Origin: Methanobacterium veterum
Lineage (GTDB): Archaea > Methanobacteriota > Methanobacteria > Methanobacteriales > Methanobacteriaceae
Assembly (NCBI RefSeq): GCF_000745485.1
Contig: NZ_JQJK01000008.1
Span: 248,001 to 312,000, forward strand
DNA length: 64,000 bases
Direction: 5' to 3'
Each line of letters opens with the position of its first letter. Position 1 is the first letter of the stretch. Below, piece by piece: positions 9,616 through 19,448 of the stretch. Both the position numbers and the translations under genes were made by a program. Below the pieces are notes generated by a model, which saw only the letters and a program-made list of their open reading frames with translations, was not told the origin of the DNA and made no database searches.

Positions 9616-12600
9616 TTAGTTAGATTCTTCTTTTACAGGAATAGTAAAATAAAATGTTGAACCCACACCCGGTTCAGACTCAACCCAGATACGCCCCCCA
9701 TGGCGCTCCACTATTTTCTTTGCAACTGCCAGCCCAATTCCAGTTCCTTTATATTCATCTCTTGTATGCAATCTCTGGAATAACTCAAAAATACGCCCAG
9801 CATACTGCTGATCCATTCCAATACCATTATCTGAGACTCCAAAAACATGTTCATTTCTATTTTTATCTTTTCTAGATAAAATATGAATTTTAGGAGGTTC
9901 ATCTGGTTTTTTAAATTTAATAGCGTTCCCAATTAAATTCTGGAAAAGCTGTATGAGCTGTTTCTCATCGGCAATTACAGTAGGAAGCTTATCATGCGTA
10001 ATTTCTGCATTATTTTCATCAATAGTTACCTTAAGGTTAAATAATGCCTGATCAAGAGCATTTTGTACATCTGTTGGCTTGAATTCTTCACCTCTTGTTT
10101 GAACTCTTGAATACTTCAATAAATCCTTTATCATTGCCTGCATTCTATTTGTTCCATCCACGATGAAATCTATGAACTCATCAGCATCCTTATCAATCTG
10201 GCCCTTATATCGTCGTGCCAAAAGTTGTGTAAAGCTTGAAATTGTCCTTAAAGGCTCCTGAAGGTCATGTGACGCAATATACGCAAACTGTTGTAATTCT
10301 TGATTTGAACGTTCTAGTTCCCCAATGAGGGTTTCACGTTCTTTTTCTGCATTCTTACGTTCAGTGATATCTTTTGTTATAGCTACAAATCCCGTTGGAT
10401 TACCTTCAGCATCACGGATACTATTTCCCGAAATCTCTACAGGAAAAACTTTTTTACCATCTAAAGTAACGGAATTAAGTTCTAAAGTTACGCTTCTTTC
10501 CTCAGATAAAGCTATTTTTGCAGCTTCTATTAATGTTGGTCTGTCTTTTGGATCTACTAATTCCAATGCATTTAGCCCTATTAATTCTTCACTTGAAGAT
10601 GCCCCATACATATCCATACTTGCCTGATTACATGAGATTATATCTAAATTTAAATCAGAAGATATAATAGAATCAGGAGATGATTTAATAGTGGCATTCA
10701 ATTTTTCTTCACTTTCTGCTAATGCCCTTTCAGCTTTTTTACGCTCGGTTATATCTCTTACAATTGCAGAAATTCCAGTAATTTCTCCATCAACATTTTT
10801 AATAGGTGATAATGTTATCAAAATATCTATCTTAACCCCATTCTTTTTTATTCTTTGAGCTTCATAATGAGCTACTTTCCTGCCGCTTTTAACTTCTTCC
10901 AGAAGTTTAGATGTCCTTTCACGTTCAGAATCAGGAGCCAAAGTAAATATGGGCTTTCCTACCATTTCCTGAGCAGAATAACCATATATTTTTTCAGCCC
11001 CCTTATTCCAGCTTAAAATTATTCCATTTAAATCTTCACCAATAATAGCATCATCCGATGAATCAACGATGTCTGCCAATCTCTTAATTTGCTCCTCAGC
11101 ATGCTTACGTTCTGTTATATCCTCTGTTACGCCGTACATCTTGTCAGGTTTTCCTTCATCATCTAATAAAACACTGCTTCGAGTATGTATATACCTTATT
11201 TCGCCATCAGGCCGGTTTATACGGTGTTCTAAATCATATGGCTTAAAAGTTTTTAATGATTCATTCAATGCTCTTCGAACCATACTGACATCAGCAGGAT
11301 AAACTACTTTTATAATCTCCTCAAAAGGTAATTTAATCTTTTTAACTCCATAAATTCGCTGTCCTTCACCAGATAATATAAATTCATCTCTTTTTATGTT
11401 CCATTCATAAGCACCTATTTTAGAGATATGTGAAGCCTCTTCCAAAATAGTTTCACTCCTTCTAAGTTCTTCTTCAGCTTTTTTACGCTCAGTAATATCA
11501 CGAGAAATAGAAAGAACGACATTTTTTCCTTCTAGGCTAAAAAGATGAGTATTAAGTTCTACAGGTATCTTCCTTCCATCTTTAGCTATCTGAACATTTT
11601 CAGCTATTGAATATCCTTTTTTAAACATTTCCAATGTCATTTTTAATATAGCAGAAGTGTCTGAATATATATCCAAAGCAGTCATATTTAATAATTCATT
11701 TTTACTATATCCTAATCGCTTAGATGCAGTTTCATTTACTTCAATAAATCCCCTGATAGTGCCGTCACCATTTACCTCAGATAACGTAATCATATCCGTT
11801 GCTTGATCAAATAATTCACGGAATTTCTTCTCACTCTCTTTTAACGCTTTTTCTGCGTGCTTACGATCTGTAATGTCCCTAGAAACAGCTAGAATCATAT
11901 CTTTTCCTTTGAGCTTGAAAAAATGTGTTGCAATCTCAACAGGTATATTAAAACCATCTTTAGATACAATTATACTTTCATGTCTTGCATATCCATTTTT
12001 TGACATTTCTGATATTACATCCGATACAGAAACAGAGGATTCAGAAGAGACTATATCAAAAGGTGTCATATTTAAAAATTCTTCCTTAGTATAGCCCAAC
12101 ATTTTTAACCCAACTTCATTTACTTCAATAAATCGTCCAGGTATATCTCCTTTAATTTCAGATACAGTTATCATATCATTTGCATTATTGAAAATTTCAC
12201 GGAATTTTTCTTCACTCTCTTTTAACGCTTCCTCCGCGCGCTTACGATCTGTAATATTACGGGCCATAGAGAGAGCTACATCTTTTCCTCTGAGCTTGAA
12301 AATATGTACATTAACCTCAAAAGGTATTTCTCCCCTGTTTTTAGTAACACTTTTTGCCTCAAATAGAGTAGATCCTCTTTTTTTAAGTTCTGCCAAGATT
12401 TTTGGTATCTGGTCTTTACTATCTGGTGCAAACAAGTCTAGAGGAGTCATATTGGAAAATTCTTCTTTACTGTAACCCAATATTTTAACTGCGGCCTCAT
12501 TTACTTCAATAAATTGTCCAGGCATCATATCTTCTTGGACTTCCGATAGTACTATTACATCTAAAGCTTTATTAAATAGCTCGCGGAACTTCTTCTCACT

Positions 12601-13923
12601 CTCCTTCAAGGCATTTTCCGCGCGCTTAAGATCTGTAATATCTCCACAAGCAGTGAAAACAAGAATTTTCCCGTCAGATCTTTTTGTTGCGCGTGTAGTT
12701 TCTTTTACCCACAGTATACTTCCATCTTTACGAACTTTACGCAGTTCCCAGTGAAAAACCTGCCCATAATTTTTAATGGCATTTCTTAAATTCTGTTCTG
12801 CAAATTCTATGTCTTTCTCGTAGAATATCTTCGACAACGGCTGGCCAATTAATTCAGAAACTGTATAACCTAATAGCTCCGCCCCAAATTGATTTACAGA
12901 CAATACAGTAAAATCAACATTTATAGTGAAATACATAAAGGGGTTATCATCATATAAAGTACGAAATTTCTCTTCACTTTCTATGAGTTCTGCGGTTCGT
13001 TCTTTAACCTGTTCTTCTAAATTATTACGAGCTTCTTTTAATTTTTCTTCTGCATGTCTACGCTCAGTTATATCCTCAAGTACTTCCATAGCACCCATTG
13101 TATTACCTTCAGGGTCTTCAATAATGCTTACTGTGGCACGCAACCATCTGCCTTTACCCATAGCAGGAAAAAAATCTTCAAGTTCATATGCCCCTCTCAC
13201 AATTTTAGACCGCCTACATTTTCCACTGTACCATTTTGAAATCTTTCCATAATCCTTTTCTATTAATAGATCAGCGACAGTTGGCTTTTTTTCACTGTAG
13301 AGTGCTTTCCATTGATCTTCTGTTCCCACTATATCTTCAGCTTTAATTCCACTATATTCTTCCATAGCCCTGTTCCAATAATTAACCTTATGATCTCGAC
13401 CTATTATGAATGTAAGAACTGGAGATCCTCTAATTATGGTTTCCAATCTCATTTTATTCTCTTTTAGTTCATTTTCTGCGCGCTTACGATCTGTTATGTC
13501 CAGGTCCATCACAATTCCCATAATAATATTTCCCTCATCATCAGTTACTGGCAAAGAACAAACACTTATCCATCCTTTTGTTCCGTCCCCACGTAAAATT
13601 TCAATTTCTTCATCTTTAACTACTTCGCCAGTTCTAATTGAGCGTGATAATGGCCATTCATAAGATTTATATTGCCTACCATCTGGATGAAAGCCTTTAT
13701 ATTTCTTAAATTCATCAGCACTGGCTGATTGTGGATAATGCCATATATTTGCAACTTGCTTATTAGCCAGGACGAATTTTCCAGAAGGAGCTTCTGCAAT
13801 AATAATTCCTGCAGGAATATTTTCTACTATTGCACTTAGCTGTTTCTTCTCAATTTCAGAATTTACAGCCCCAATATTTTTCGAATTCCCTTTTAATAGA
13901 TTTTCATTCTTTTTCAATCCCAT
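9616..13923 (-). CDS. Multi-PAS sensor histidine kinase, 1435 aa
   Basis: Very large soluble sensor kinase. I count nine PAS/PAC units between about residues 25 and 1180, each ending in a motif such as ITDRKRAEE or ITERKKAEE. Units four to six (about 435-815) are close copies of each other, each starting KESE(K/E)KFRE(L/I)F. HisKA carries ASHDLQEPLRT near residue 1205. HATPase carries NLIGNAIKFKK, DNGIGMDQQ and GTGIGLAVAKKI near the C terminus. No membrane span is seen. The many PAS units suggest several redox, ligand or protein inputs. The kinase half closely matches the 681-residue kinase on the other strand. No response regulator lies nearby, as is common in methanogens. Confidence 0.92.
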   Translation of the reverse strand: MGLKKNENLLKGNSKNIGAVNSEIEKKQLSAIVENIPAGIIIAEAPSGKFVLANKQVANIWHYPQSASADEFKKYKGFHPDGRQYKSYEWPLSRSIRTGEVVKDEEIEILRGDGTKGWISVCSLPVTDDEGNIIMGIVMDLDITDRKRAENELKENKMRLETIIRGSPVLTFIIGRDHKVNYWNRAMEEYSGIKAEDIVGTEDQWKALYSEKKPTVADLLIEKDYGKISKWYSGKCRRSKIVRGAYELEDFFPAMGKGRWLRATVSIIEDPEGNTMGAMEVLEDITERRHAEEKLKEARNNLEEQVKERTAELIESEEKFRTLYDDNPFMYFTINVDFTVLSVNQFGAELLGYTVSELIGQPLSKIFYEKDIEFAEQNLRNAIKNYGQVFHWELRKVRKDGSILWVKETTRATKRSDGKILVFTACGDITDLKRAENALKESEKKFRELFNKALDVIVLSEVQEDMMPGQFIEVNEAAVKILGYSKEEFSNMTPLDLFAPDSKDQIPKILAELKKRGSTLFEAKSVTKNRGEIPFEVNVHIFKLRGKDVALSMARNITDRKRAEEALKESEEKFREIFNNANDMITVSEIKGDIPGRFIEVNEVGLKMLGYTKEEFLNMTPFDIVSSESSVSVSDVISEMSKNGYARHESIIVSKDGFNIPVEIATHFFKLKGKDMILAVSRDITDRKHAEKALKESEKKFRELFDQATDMITLSEVNGDGTIRGFIEVNETASKRLGYSKNELLNMTALDIYSDTSAILKMTLEMFKKGYSIAENVQIAKDGRKIPVELNTHLFSLEGKNVVLSISRDITERKKAEEELRRSETILEEASHISKIGAYEWNIKRDEFILSGEGQRIYGVKKIKLPFEEIIKVVYPADVSMVRRALNESLKTFKPYDLEHRINRPDGEIRYIHTRSSVLLDDEGKPDKMYGVTEDITERKHAEEQIKRLADIVDSSDDAIIGEDLNGIILSWNKGAEKIYGYSAQEMVGKPIFTLAPDSERERTSKLLEEVKSGRKVAHYEAQRIKKNGVKIDILITLSPIKNVDGEITGISAIVRDITERKKAERALAESEEKLNATIKSSPDSIISSDLNLDIISCNQASMDMYGASSSEELIGLNALELVDPKDRPTLIEAAKIALSEERSVTLELNSVTLDGKKVFPVEISGNSIRDAEGNPTGFVAITKDITERKNAEKERETLIGELERSNQELQQFAYIASHDLQEPLRTISSFTQLLARRYKGQIDKDADEFIDFIVDGTNRMQAMIKDLLKYSRVQTRGEEFKPTDVQNALDQALFNLKVTIDENNAEITHDKLPTVIADEKQLIQLFQNLIGNAIKFKKPDEPPKIHILSRKDKNRNEHVFGVSDNGIGMDQQYAGRIFELFQRLHTRDEYKGTGIGLAVAKKIVERHGGRIWVESEPGVGSTFYFTIPVKEESN

Positions 13924-14040
13924 ATCTCCATCTAAAGTGCTGCTGAATCAAATTTAAACTTATCCTCCTTTAGATACATTGATTTAAAAAGTTAAAGAAA
14001 TGTTTTAACCACCTAATGCACATGCTACACTTTAAAATCT

Positions 14041-15240
14041 TTACTTTGCAGCCGCTCCAAATTTAATTACAGGTTTAACTACTGTATCTCTTTTATCGAA
14101 CTGACTGTAAATTTGAGGAGCATCTTCAATAGATATCCTATCTGAAACTATGAAACTTGGTTTAGCTTTGCCATCAAATATTAAATTTCTTAAAAACACA
14201 TGCAGTTGTTTTACAGGAGTTTGTCCCATACCAATTGTAATTCCTTTTTCCCATAGTTTTCCAAGTGGGAACATTATATTTCCCTGTTTTTCATCTTCAT
14301 TATCTGCAGCAGGATTTTCCTTTGGATAGACACCTATAAGCCCTACATGGCCGCCGGCATTTATTACATTTGCAATATCCATAAGCACCTGATTACGCTT
14401 TTCCTGATTAGGATTATCTCGGTCGTATGCCTGAAATCCCACCGCATCTATAGCAGAATCAACACCTAATGTCTTTTCTTCTCCAGGTCGCAGTGATTCC
14501 ATGAGATTTTTATTATTCTGTCTTATTTCCATGATCTGCTGGGCAGGATCTCCGTCATCAGTGTTTATGGGGATTGCCCCTATTGATTCAGCACGTTTAA
14601 GTCTCTCCTCGGAATCATCGATTATATAAACCTCAGATGCACCTTTTAGAATAGCACTGTATGCAGCAAGCAAACCTACAGGACCTGCACCAAAAACTGC
14701 CACAGCTTTACCTATAGAAACATTGGCCAGTTCTGTAGAATAATATGAAGTTGGAAAGATATCTGCAAGCAGTACAAAGTCATCTTCAAATTCATCTCCA
14801 GGTTCTCCAGGTAATTTCAAACAGGCCCAATCAGCGTATGGTACAAGTACATACTCTGCTTGACCTCCCTGATAAGGCCCCATATTAACATATCCATATG
14901 CAGATCCCGGCTGATCTGGATTTAAGGTAAGGCATGCGTTGGTCAGACCTTGAATACAATTCAGGCAAAAACCACATGCTATGTTAAAAGGCATAACAAC
15001 TCTATCTCCAGGTTTTACTAATTGCACTGCATCTCCAACCTCTTCAACTACACCCATTGGTTCATGACCAAGTGTTCGCCCAGATTCAAATGTTGTTTCG
15101 CCGTCATACATATGCAAATCGCTTCCACATATGGCACTGCTTGTGATTCTTACAATAGCATCTGTTGGTTTGCTTATTTTAGGATTTTCTACATCCTCAA
15201 CTTCCACATTCTTAGGACCTTTATAAACAACAGCTTTCAT
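14041..15240 (-). CDS. Zinc-dependent alcohol dehydrogenase, FdhA-like
   Basis: 399-residue medium-chain dehydrogenase, resembling the glutathione-independent formaldehyde dehydrogenase branch. The ATG at 15240 is chosen because GGAGG stands eight bases before it; an upstream GTG at 15255 would overlap that site. Catalytic zinc ligands are seen in SSAICGSDLHMYD and GHEPMG. Structural zinc cysteines lie in ACGFCLNCIQGLTNACL. The NAD(P) motif GAGPVGLLAAYSA follows at about residue 185. It oxidises an alcohol or hydrated aldehyde, or runs in reverse; the substrate is not known. It stands alone in its transcript. Confidence 0.87.
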   Translation of the reverse strand: MKAVVYKGPKNVEVEDVENPKISKPTDAIVRITSSAICGSDLHMYDGETTFESGRTLGHEPMGVVEEVGDAVQLVKPGDRVVMPFNIACGFCLNCIQGLTNACLTLNPDQPGSAYGYVNMGPYQGGQAEYVLVPYADWACLKLPGEPGDEFEDDFVLLADIFPTSYYSTELANVSIGKAVAVFGAGPVGLLAAYSAILKGASEVYIIDDSEERLKRAESIGAIPINTDDGDPAQQIMEIRQNNKNLMESLRPGEEKTLGVDSAIDAVGFQAYDRDNPNQEKRNQVLMDIANVINAGGHVGLIGVYPKENPAADNEDEKQGNIMFPLGKLWEKGITIGMGQTPVKQLHVFLRNLIFDGKAKPSFIVSDRISIEDAPQIYSQFDKRDTVVKPVIKFGAAAK

Positions 15241-15275
15241 TTTTTCAACCTCCACAATTGAAAATTTTGAGGTTC

Positions 15276-15298
15276 AGGAAATTCATCCTGAATTTCCT
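15276..15298. repeat. Perfect 10-bp-stem palindrome upstream of the dehydrogenase
   Basis: Arms AGGAAATTCA and TGAATTTCCT with loop TCC, 36 bases upstream of the dehydrogenase start. It may be an operator or leader hairpin for that gene, or a relative of the palindrome arrays, though the loop differs. Confidence 0.6.
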
Positions 15299-15557
15299 TC
15301 AACCCCCGCACGTTTGAAGATAATTTTATTGTTGATCATATTAATTATTTATCAATAATTATTACAAAATAATTTAGGTACTCCCTTAATTAAAATGAAT
15401 AGAAAAATAACATGAAACATGCCTTAATAACTAAGCAAATTCTATTTTTAATAATTTAAACAGTTTAAATAAGAACACAAATAGATAAATTTAAAGGTAT
15501 CTATTTTTAATTATTAATCATTAATTAATTAACATTCAATGAGCGGAGGTGAAAACA

Positions 15558-15764
15558 GTGGTCTTAGGAATAGATGATCCATGGGTTTGGAGTGCTTATA
15601 TTTTAACTATATTAAGTATGCTTTTATGCGTGATTTATGGAGCCTTAAATTGGAATAAAGGCGATGAAGACGAAGAAACACAAGTTAAAGAAGAAATGGA
15701 ATGGCATAAAAAAGAAAAAGAGATGGAAGAAAAAGAATTAGGGATATGGGATGAAGAAGGATAG
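15558..15764 (+). CDS. Small accessory membrane subunit of the symporter
   Basis: 68 residues from the GTG at 15558, chosen because GGAGG at 15545-15549 stands eight bases before it; the GTG at 15549 would overlap the ribosome site. One membrane segment (about residues 8-30: VWSAYILTILSMLLCVIYG) is followed by a highly charged tail rich in Glu and Lys. It ends 12 bases before the second symporter gene, so the two are almost certainly co-translated. Small single-span proteins of this form are known next to SSS transporters and are annotated as symporter accessory proteins. Confidence 0.8.
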   Translation: MVLGIDDPWVWSAYILTILSMLLCVIYGALNWNKGDEDEETQVKEEMEWHKKEKEMEEKELGIWDEEG

Positions 15765-15776
15765 GTAGGGATTAAA

Positions 15777-17375
15777 ATGGATAACTACGTCTTACTTATT
15801 GTTATAGCTTTAATATATATTTTAATGGTGGGTTACGTAGGCTACATAGCCTGGAAAAGGACTAAAAGCGCCGACGACTATATGGTCGCCGGAAGAGAAA
15901 CCCATCCATTTATCATGGCCCTCAGTTATGGGGCCACGTTTATCAGTACTGCTGCCATTGTAGGTTTTGGTGGAACAGCAGGAGTGTATGGAATGGGCCT
16001 TTTATGGCTCACAGTGTTGAACATTCTTGTCGGTATTTTTATAGCATTTGTCCTGTTTGGGAAACGAACAAGGAAAATTGGGCATAATTTAAACGCGCTT
16101 ACTTTCCCAGAATTTCTTTCGCGTCGTTTTGACAGTAAATTTATTCAATATTTCAGTGGTGCAGTAATATTTTTAGGAATGCCTTTATATGCATCTGTAG
16201 TTTTAATTGGTATGGCAAGATTTGTAGAAACAACAATAGGTCTTAATTATTCAATAGCATTAATTGCAATGGCCATTATAGTCGCAATTTATGTTGTCTT
16301 TGGTGGAATAAGGGGCGTTATGTACACCGATGCCCTGCAGGGAACTATAATGTTTATAGGAATGGTTATATTATTAGGTGCTATTTACTGGTTAACTGGA
16401 GGTATTACCACAGGTAACCAAGCTTTAACTAATCTAATTCATCAGATCCCAGCTAATGCGACAGCTACGGCAGCAACTACTGGTTTTACCGGATGGACAT
16501 CTATGCCCTCGCTTGGAAGTCCATTTTGGTGGACATTAATAAGTACACTTATTTTAGGAGTAGGTATTGGTGTTTTATCACAACCACAGCTCGTAGTAAG
16601 GTTCATGACAGTTAAATCCAACAAAGAACTCAACAGAGCAGTTCTAATTGGAGGAATATTCATATTCATCATGACCGGTACCGCGTTCGTTGTAGGAGCA
16701 TTATCCAACGTTTACTTCTTTGATACCGTTGGACAGCTGGCAATGCAAGTTGCGGGAGGTAATGCAGACAAAATAATCCCCGTATTTATCAGTTCCGCTA
16801 TGCCGGTCTGGTTTGCCTACTTATTCATGATAACACTGCTTTCTGCAGCTATGTCTACCCTAAGTGCACAATTCCACGTGCAGGGAACTGCTTTAGGCCG
16901 AGATATATACGAAACAGTGACTGGAACTAAAGGTAAATCCTCAGTGTTAGTTGCAAGGGCAGGAATTACCATTGCAGTTATAATAGCAGTTATTCTGGGC
17001 TTTGTTTTACCAGACAATATAATAGCTGTTGGAACTGCCATGTGGTTCAGTATAACTGCAGCTGCATTCCTTTCAATGTATATATTTGCGCTGTTCTGGA
17101 AACGCTCCACCAAAGCAGGCGTAATCTCGGGTTTAGTTATTGGAACATTATTAAGTATCTTCTGGATGGTATTTGAATATAAAAAGTCAGCAGCAGCACT
17201 TGGTATATGTCAGGCACTTACAGGTAGCCCTGTTCTTATAGCTGCAAATCCATGGCCTACAGTTGATTCAATAGTGATAGCACTGCCTGTTGCATTTGTG
17301 ATAACAGTTATAGTAAGTTTACTTACAAAACCACAGCCAAAAGAACAGTTAGATAAAATATTTAAGGGAGTTTAA
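15777..17375 (+). CDS. Sodium:solute symporter family protein, copy 2
   Basis: 532 residues, the same length as the copy at 4005-5603 and clearly its recent paralogue. Long blocks are identical, such as YMVAGRETHP, FPEFLSRRFDSKFIQYFSG and VRFMTVKSNKELNRAV. About 13 membrane segments. Differences cluster in a periplasmic loop (about residues 215-230) and around residues 310-330, which may change substrate or partner. It lies 12 bases after the accessory gene, forming a two-gene operon. Substrate unknown. Confidence 0.9.
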   Translation: MDNYVLLIVIALIYILMVGYVGYIAWKRTKSADDYMVAGRETHPFIMALSYGATFISTAAIVGFGGTAGVYGMGLLWLTVLNILVGIFIAFVLFGKRTRKIGHNLNALTFPEFLSRRFDSKFIQYFSGAVIFLGMPLYASVVLIGMARFVETTIGLNYSIALIAMAIIVAIYVVFGGIRGVMYTDALQGTIMFIGMVILLGAIYWLTGGITTGNQALTNLIHQIPANATATAATTGFTGWTSMPSLGSPFWWTLISTLILGVGIGVLSQPQLVVRFMTVKSNKELNRAVLIGGIFIFIMTGTAFVVGALSNVYFFDTVGQLAMQVAGGNADKIIPVFISSAMPVWFAYLFMITLLSAAMSTLSAQFHVQGTALGRDIYETVTGTKGKSSVLVARAGITIAVIIAVILGFVLPDNIIAVGTAMWFSITAAAFLSMYIFALFWKRSTKAGVISGLVIGTLLSIFWMVFEYKKSAAALGICQALTGSPVLIAANPWPTVDSIVIALPVAFVITVIVSLLTKPQPKEQLDKIFKGV

Positions 17376-17383
17376 CGCTACGA

Positions 17384-17398
17384 AAACACTCCGTGTTT
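17384..17398. repeat. Single palindrome with CTCCG loop after symporter 2
   Basis: AAACA-CTCCG-TGTTT begins nine bases after the stop codon and is followed within 20 bases by T-rich DNA. It has the loop form of the palindrome arrays. It may serve as a transcription end signal. Confidence 0.55.
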
Positions 17399-17434
17399 GA
17401 GGGTTCTCTCCCTTTTTAATTTTATTTTTTTAAA

Positions 17435-17842
17435 TTATTTGTATATTCTCTGGACAAAATCAGGACATATTCTAGGATATTTTTTTTCAAATTCCACGCC
17501 TAATTTATCAGTTATCTCTTCTTCAAGCTCTTTATTTTTAGATGCAGATACAGAAAATGTTCTATTTTCGAAGTAAGTGTTTAAAACCTCTCCACCTATG
17601 TGCATTTCAATATTAAATGGTTTAAAATATGAAGATTCCCTTTGAATCTCGGATAGTATTTCTGGAGATAATTTAAGGCGTTTATTATCTTCTTGAGTGT
17701 AAACAGTATATGGAGTAGCTATCTTTTTAATATGGAAAGATGCACAGCCTTCTATATTGGAAGCCTTACGTGTGGTTCAAAAAACACAAAGGAAGACCTT
17801 TTTTTCAAAATCAACACTACATTTAAGATTAACTGATTTCAT
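17435..17842 (-). pseudogene. Conserved hypothetical gene with one in-frame TGA
   Basis: Read on the minus strand, the ATG at 17842 follows a strong ribosome site (AAGGAGGGG). The frame then runs 135 codons to TAA at 17435, interrupted only by TGA at 17779-17777 (codon 22). The first 21 residues begin MKSVNLKCSVDFEKKVFLCVF. After the stop it continues TTRKASNIEGCASFH and on to a charged C terminus ending DFVQRIYK. No other start codon follows soon after the TGA, and the rest keeps protein-like composition. I do not recognise the family. Most likely a gene inactivated by one base change, or a sequencing error. Confidence 0.65.
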
Positions 17843-18049
17843 AAAACCCCTCCTTATTTTTCCGAACAAACTAAGCTATCCTCATTATTATTTTGAATTT
17901 TATAGTATATATCCATCGAAGAATAAGGAGGTTAAAATAAGTTTAAAACGGTATTAAGTCATATTTAAAAATAAAAAACCAATCTAAGCAAAAATCTAAT
18001 TTTAATATATTTACTAAAATATTTTAATGGAATTTAAGTAAATTCCCAA

Positions 18050-18622
18050 TTATTTTCTCTTAAGCTGATCTTCGATCCTTTTAACCTGTTGAACATCATA
18101 AATTTGCTTGGCTTTGCTTATAATTGCATTTTCGTTCACATTAAAATTCTTTGCAGCTAACATTTCTGTAATTTCATCTATCCATTTTACTGCTTCAATA
18201 TCATCTTTTGATTGGTTTGATCCCTCTTTTGGACGTGCTTTTGAAGCTATATTCCCATCGTCGTCATCTTCAGAACTTATTCCTAAAAGCGCTGTTAACT
18301 GATAGCGCCTACCATACGTAATTGCGCTTCCAATTCCTTGAGCGGTATTCTTCTCGGGTTTCAAGAGTAATTTATCGGTTTCAATTACCTCACCTGATGT
18401 GTGAATGAGTTTAGTTTGAACATATACATCTCCAGCTTCATTACTTCCAGTATTCTGGATTAATAATATCCCATTTTCAGTTAAAAGAGGACGTACACAG
18501 TTTAAAATATCGGGCAATGGCGCGTATTTACTCCTGAAAAATGGATTTGTAGCTGTGTTTGATGGATTTTTAATTTTTCTTTGGACTTCAAGCAGTGCTG
18601 CTGCTATATTTTTAATTTCCAT
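18050..18622 (-). CDS. ERF-family single-strand annealing protein
   Basis: 190-residue ERF superfamily protein. Family features: an N-terminal helix then FFRSKYAPLPDILNCVRPLL near residue 28, and the late core motif GSAITYGRRYQLTALLGI near 100. Erf proteins bind single-stranded DNA and promote annealing in homologous recombination; many are of phage origin. RBS GGGGT is seen. It follows nucS on the same strand. The C-terminal 60 residues are charged and unlike the core. A role in recombination or repair together with NucS is inferred from position. Confidence 0.87.
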   Translation of the reverse strand: MEIKNIAAALLEVQRKIKNPSNTATNPFFRSKYAPLPDILNCVRPLLTENGILLIQNTGSNEAGDVYVQTKLIHTSGEVIETDKLLLKPEKNTAQGIGSAITYGRRYQLTALLGISSEDDDDGNIASKARPKEGSNQSKDDIEAVKWIDEITEMLAAKNFNVNENAIISKAKQIYDVQQVKRIEDQLKRK

Positions 18623-18689
18623 TTAAATTACCCCGTTTCAGTTACTAGTTTAATTAATTACCTAATTTTTTAATTTTAAAACAATAAAC

Positions 18690-19448
18690 TTAATCAAAAA
18701 AATCCAGTTTTATTATATCTTCTTTCTTGAGTTTCTTAGGAGGGTGCAGCTCCTTAAATTCCAACCCATATTCTTTTAAAAGTTTCATGGCACTATCTGT
18801 AATAGAAGGTGCTACTAACATTCCCCTTAAACCTTCATTTTCTTCTTTCAAATTATCCACATAACGCTTAAGCTGGCTTACGGCGCCTAAACTTCCTCTA
18901 ACCCTTTTAAGTTCTAAAACCATTATATTCCCATTTTTATCTTTTCCAAGAATATCAATTACTCCATTTGAGATGGATTTTTCCTTTGCAATCGGTTTGA
19001 ATCCTTCTTCAATGACTTCAGGGTTTTCATAGAAAATAAGGTTGGCCATGTCTTCCTCGCTTCCAATTAAATCCAGTTCTTCGTAGTCCTTAGCAACAAA
19101 ATATGTCGCCATGTAAGTTTTTGAAATTTCTACATCCAGGATTTCCTTTGGATTTTTTCTAATACTTCTTATAAGCATTAAATCATCTTTAACCTTAAAT
19201 TTAACAGTACACCCTGGAGGCTGCCAGTTTACAGGGTTTCTCTTCTCACTTTTGTGAATCAAAAAGGATCCGTCGGGCTTTATTATAATTACTCTGTCGC
19301 CAAGTTCAAGATTACTTTTAGCTCTGCCTTCATAAAATACCCTGCAGCAGGCGGTAATTATTATGATGGCTTTATTTTTGAGCCCATCCTTTAAAATTTC
19401 ATTTGTTTTCTCAATATCGGGATTTTCTTCTACTTTGAATTTCACCAT
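18690..19448 (-). CDS. nucS: Endonuclease NucS
   Basis: 252 residues from the ATG at 19448. The frame is open further upstream to 19544, but that stretch reads as AT-rich leader, and family members start near MVKFKVEENP. NucS/EndoMS cuts branched or mismatched DNA. The N-terminal half is the DNA-binding domain (GRAKSNLELGDRVIIIKPDG, NPVNWQPPG). The C-terminal half carries the RecB-like nuclease motif GVIDILGKDKNGN...LELKR with catalytic Asp and Glu-x-Lys. The extreme C terminus (KKEDIIKLDFFD) resembles a sliding-clamp-binding tail. Neighbours encode Erf and a small possible DNA-binding protein. Confidence 0.92.
   Translation of the reverse strand: MVKFKVEENPDIEKTNEILKDGLKNKAIIIITACCRVFYEGRAKSNLELGDRVIIIKPDGSFLIHKSEKRNPVNWQPPGCTVKFKVKDDLMLIRSIRKNPKEILDVEISKTYMATYFVAKDYEELDLIGSEEDMANLIFYENPEVIEEGFKPIAKEKSISNGVIDILGKDKNGNIMVLELKRVRGSLGAVSQLKRYVDNLKEENEGLRGMLVAPSITDSAMKLLKEYGLEFKELHPPKKLKKEDIIKLDFFD

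Noticed and set aside
17777..17779. Selenocysteine at the in-frame TGA
   Set aside because: No SECIS-like element was recognised, and selenocysteine use is known in Methanococcales and Methanopyrus, not in Methanobacteriales; the residue context is not a redox motif.
17757..17957. 66-codon plus frame near 17.8 kb
   Set aside because: It is antisense to the TGA-interrupted gene, which has the stronger ribosome site and longer coherent reading.
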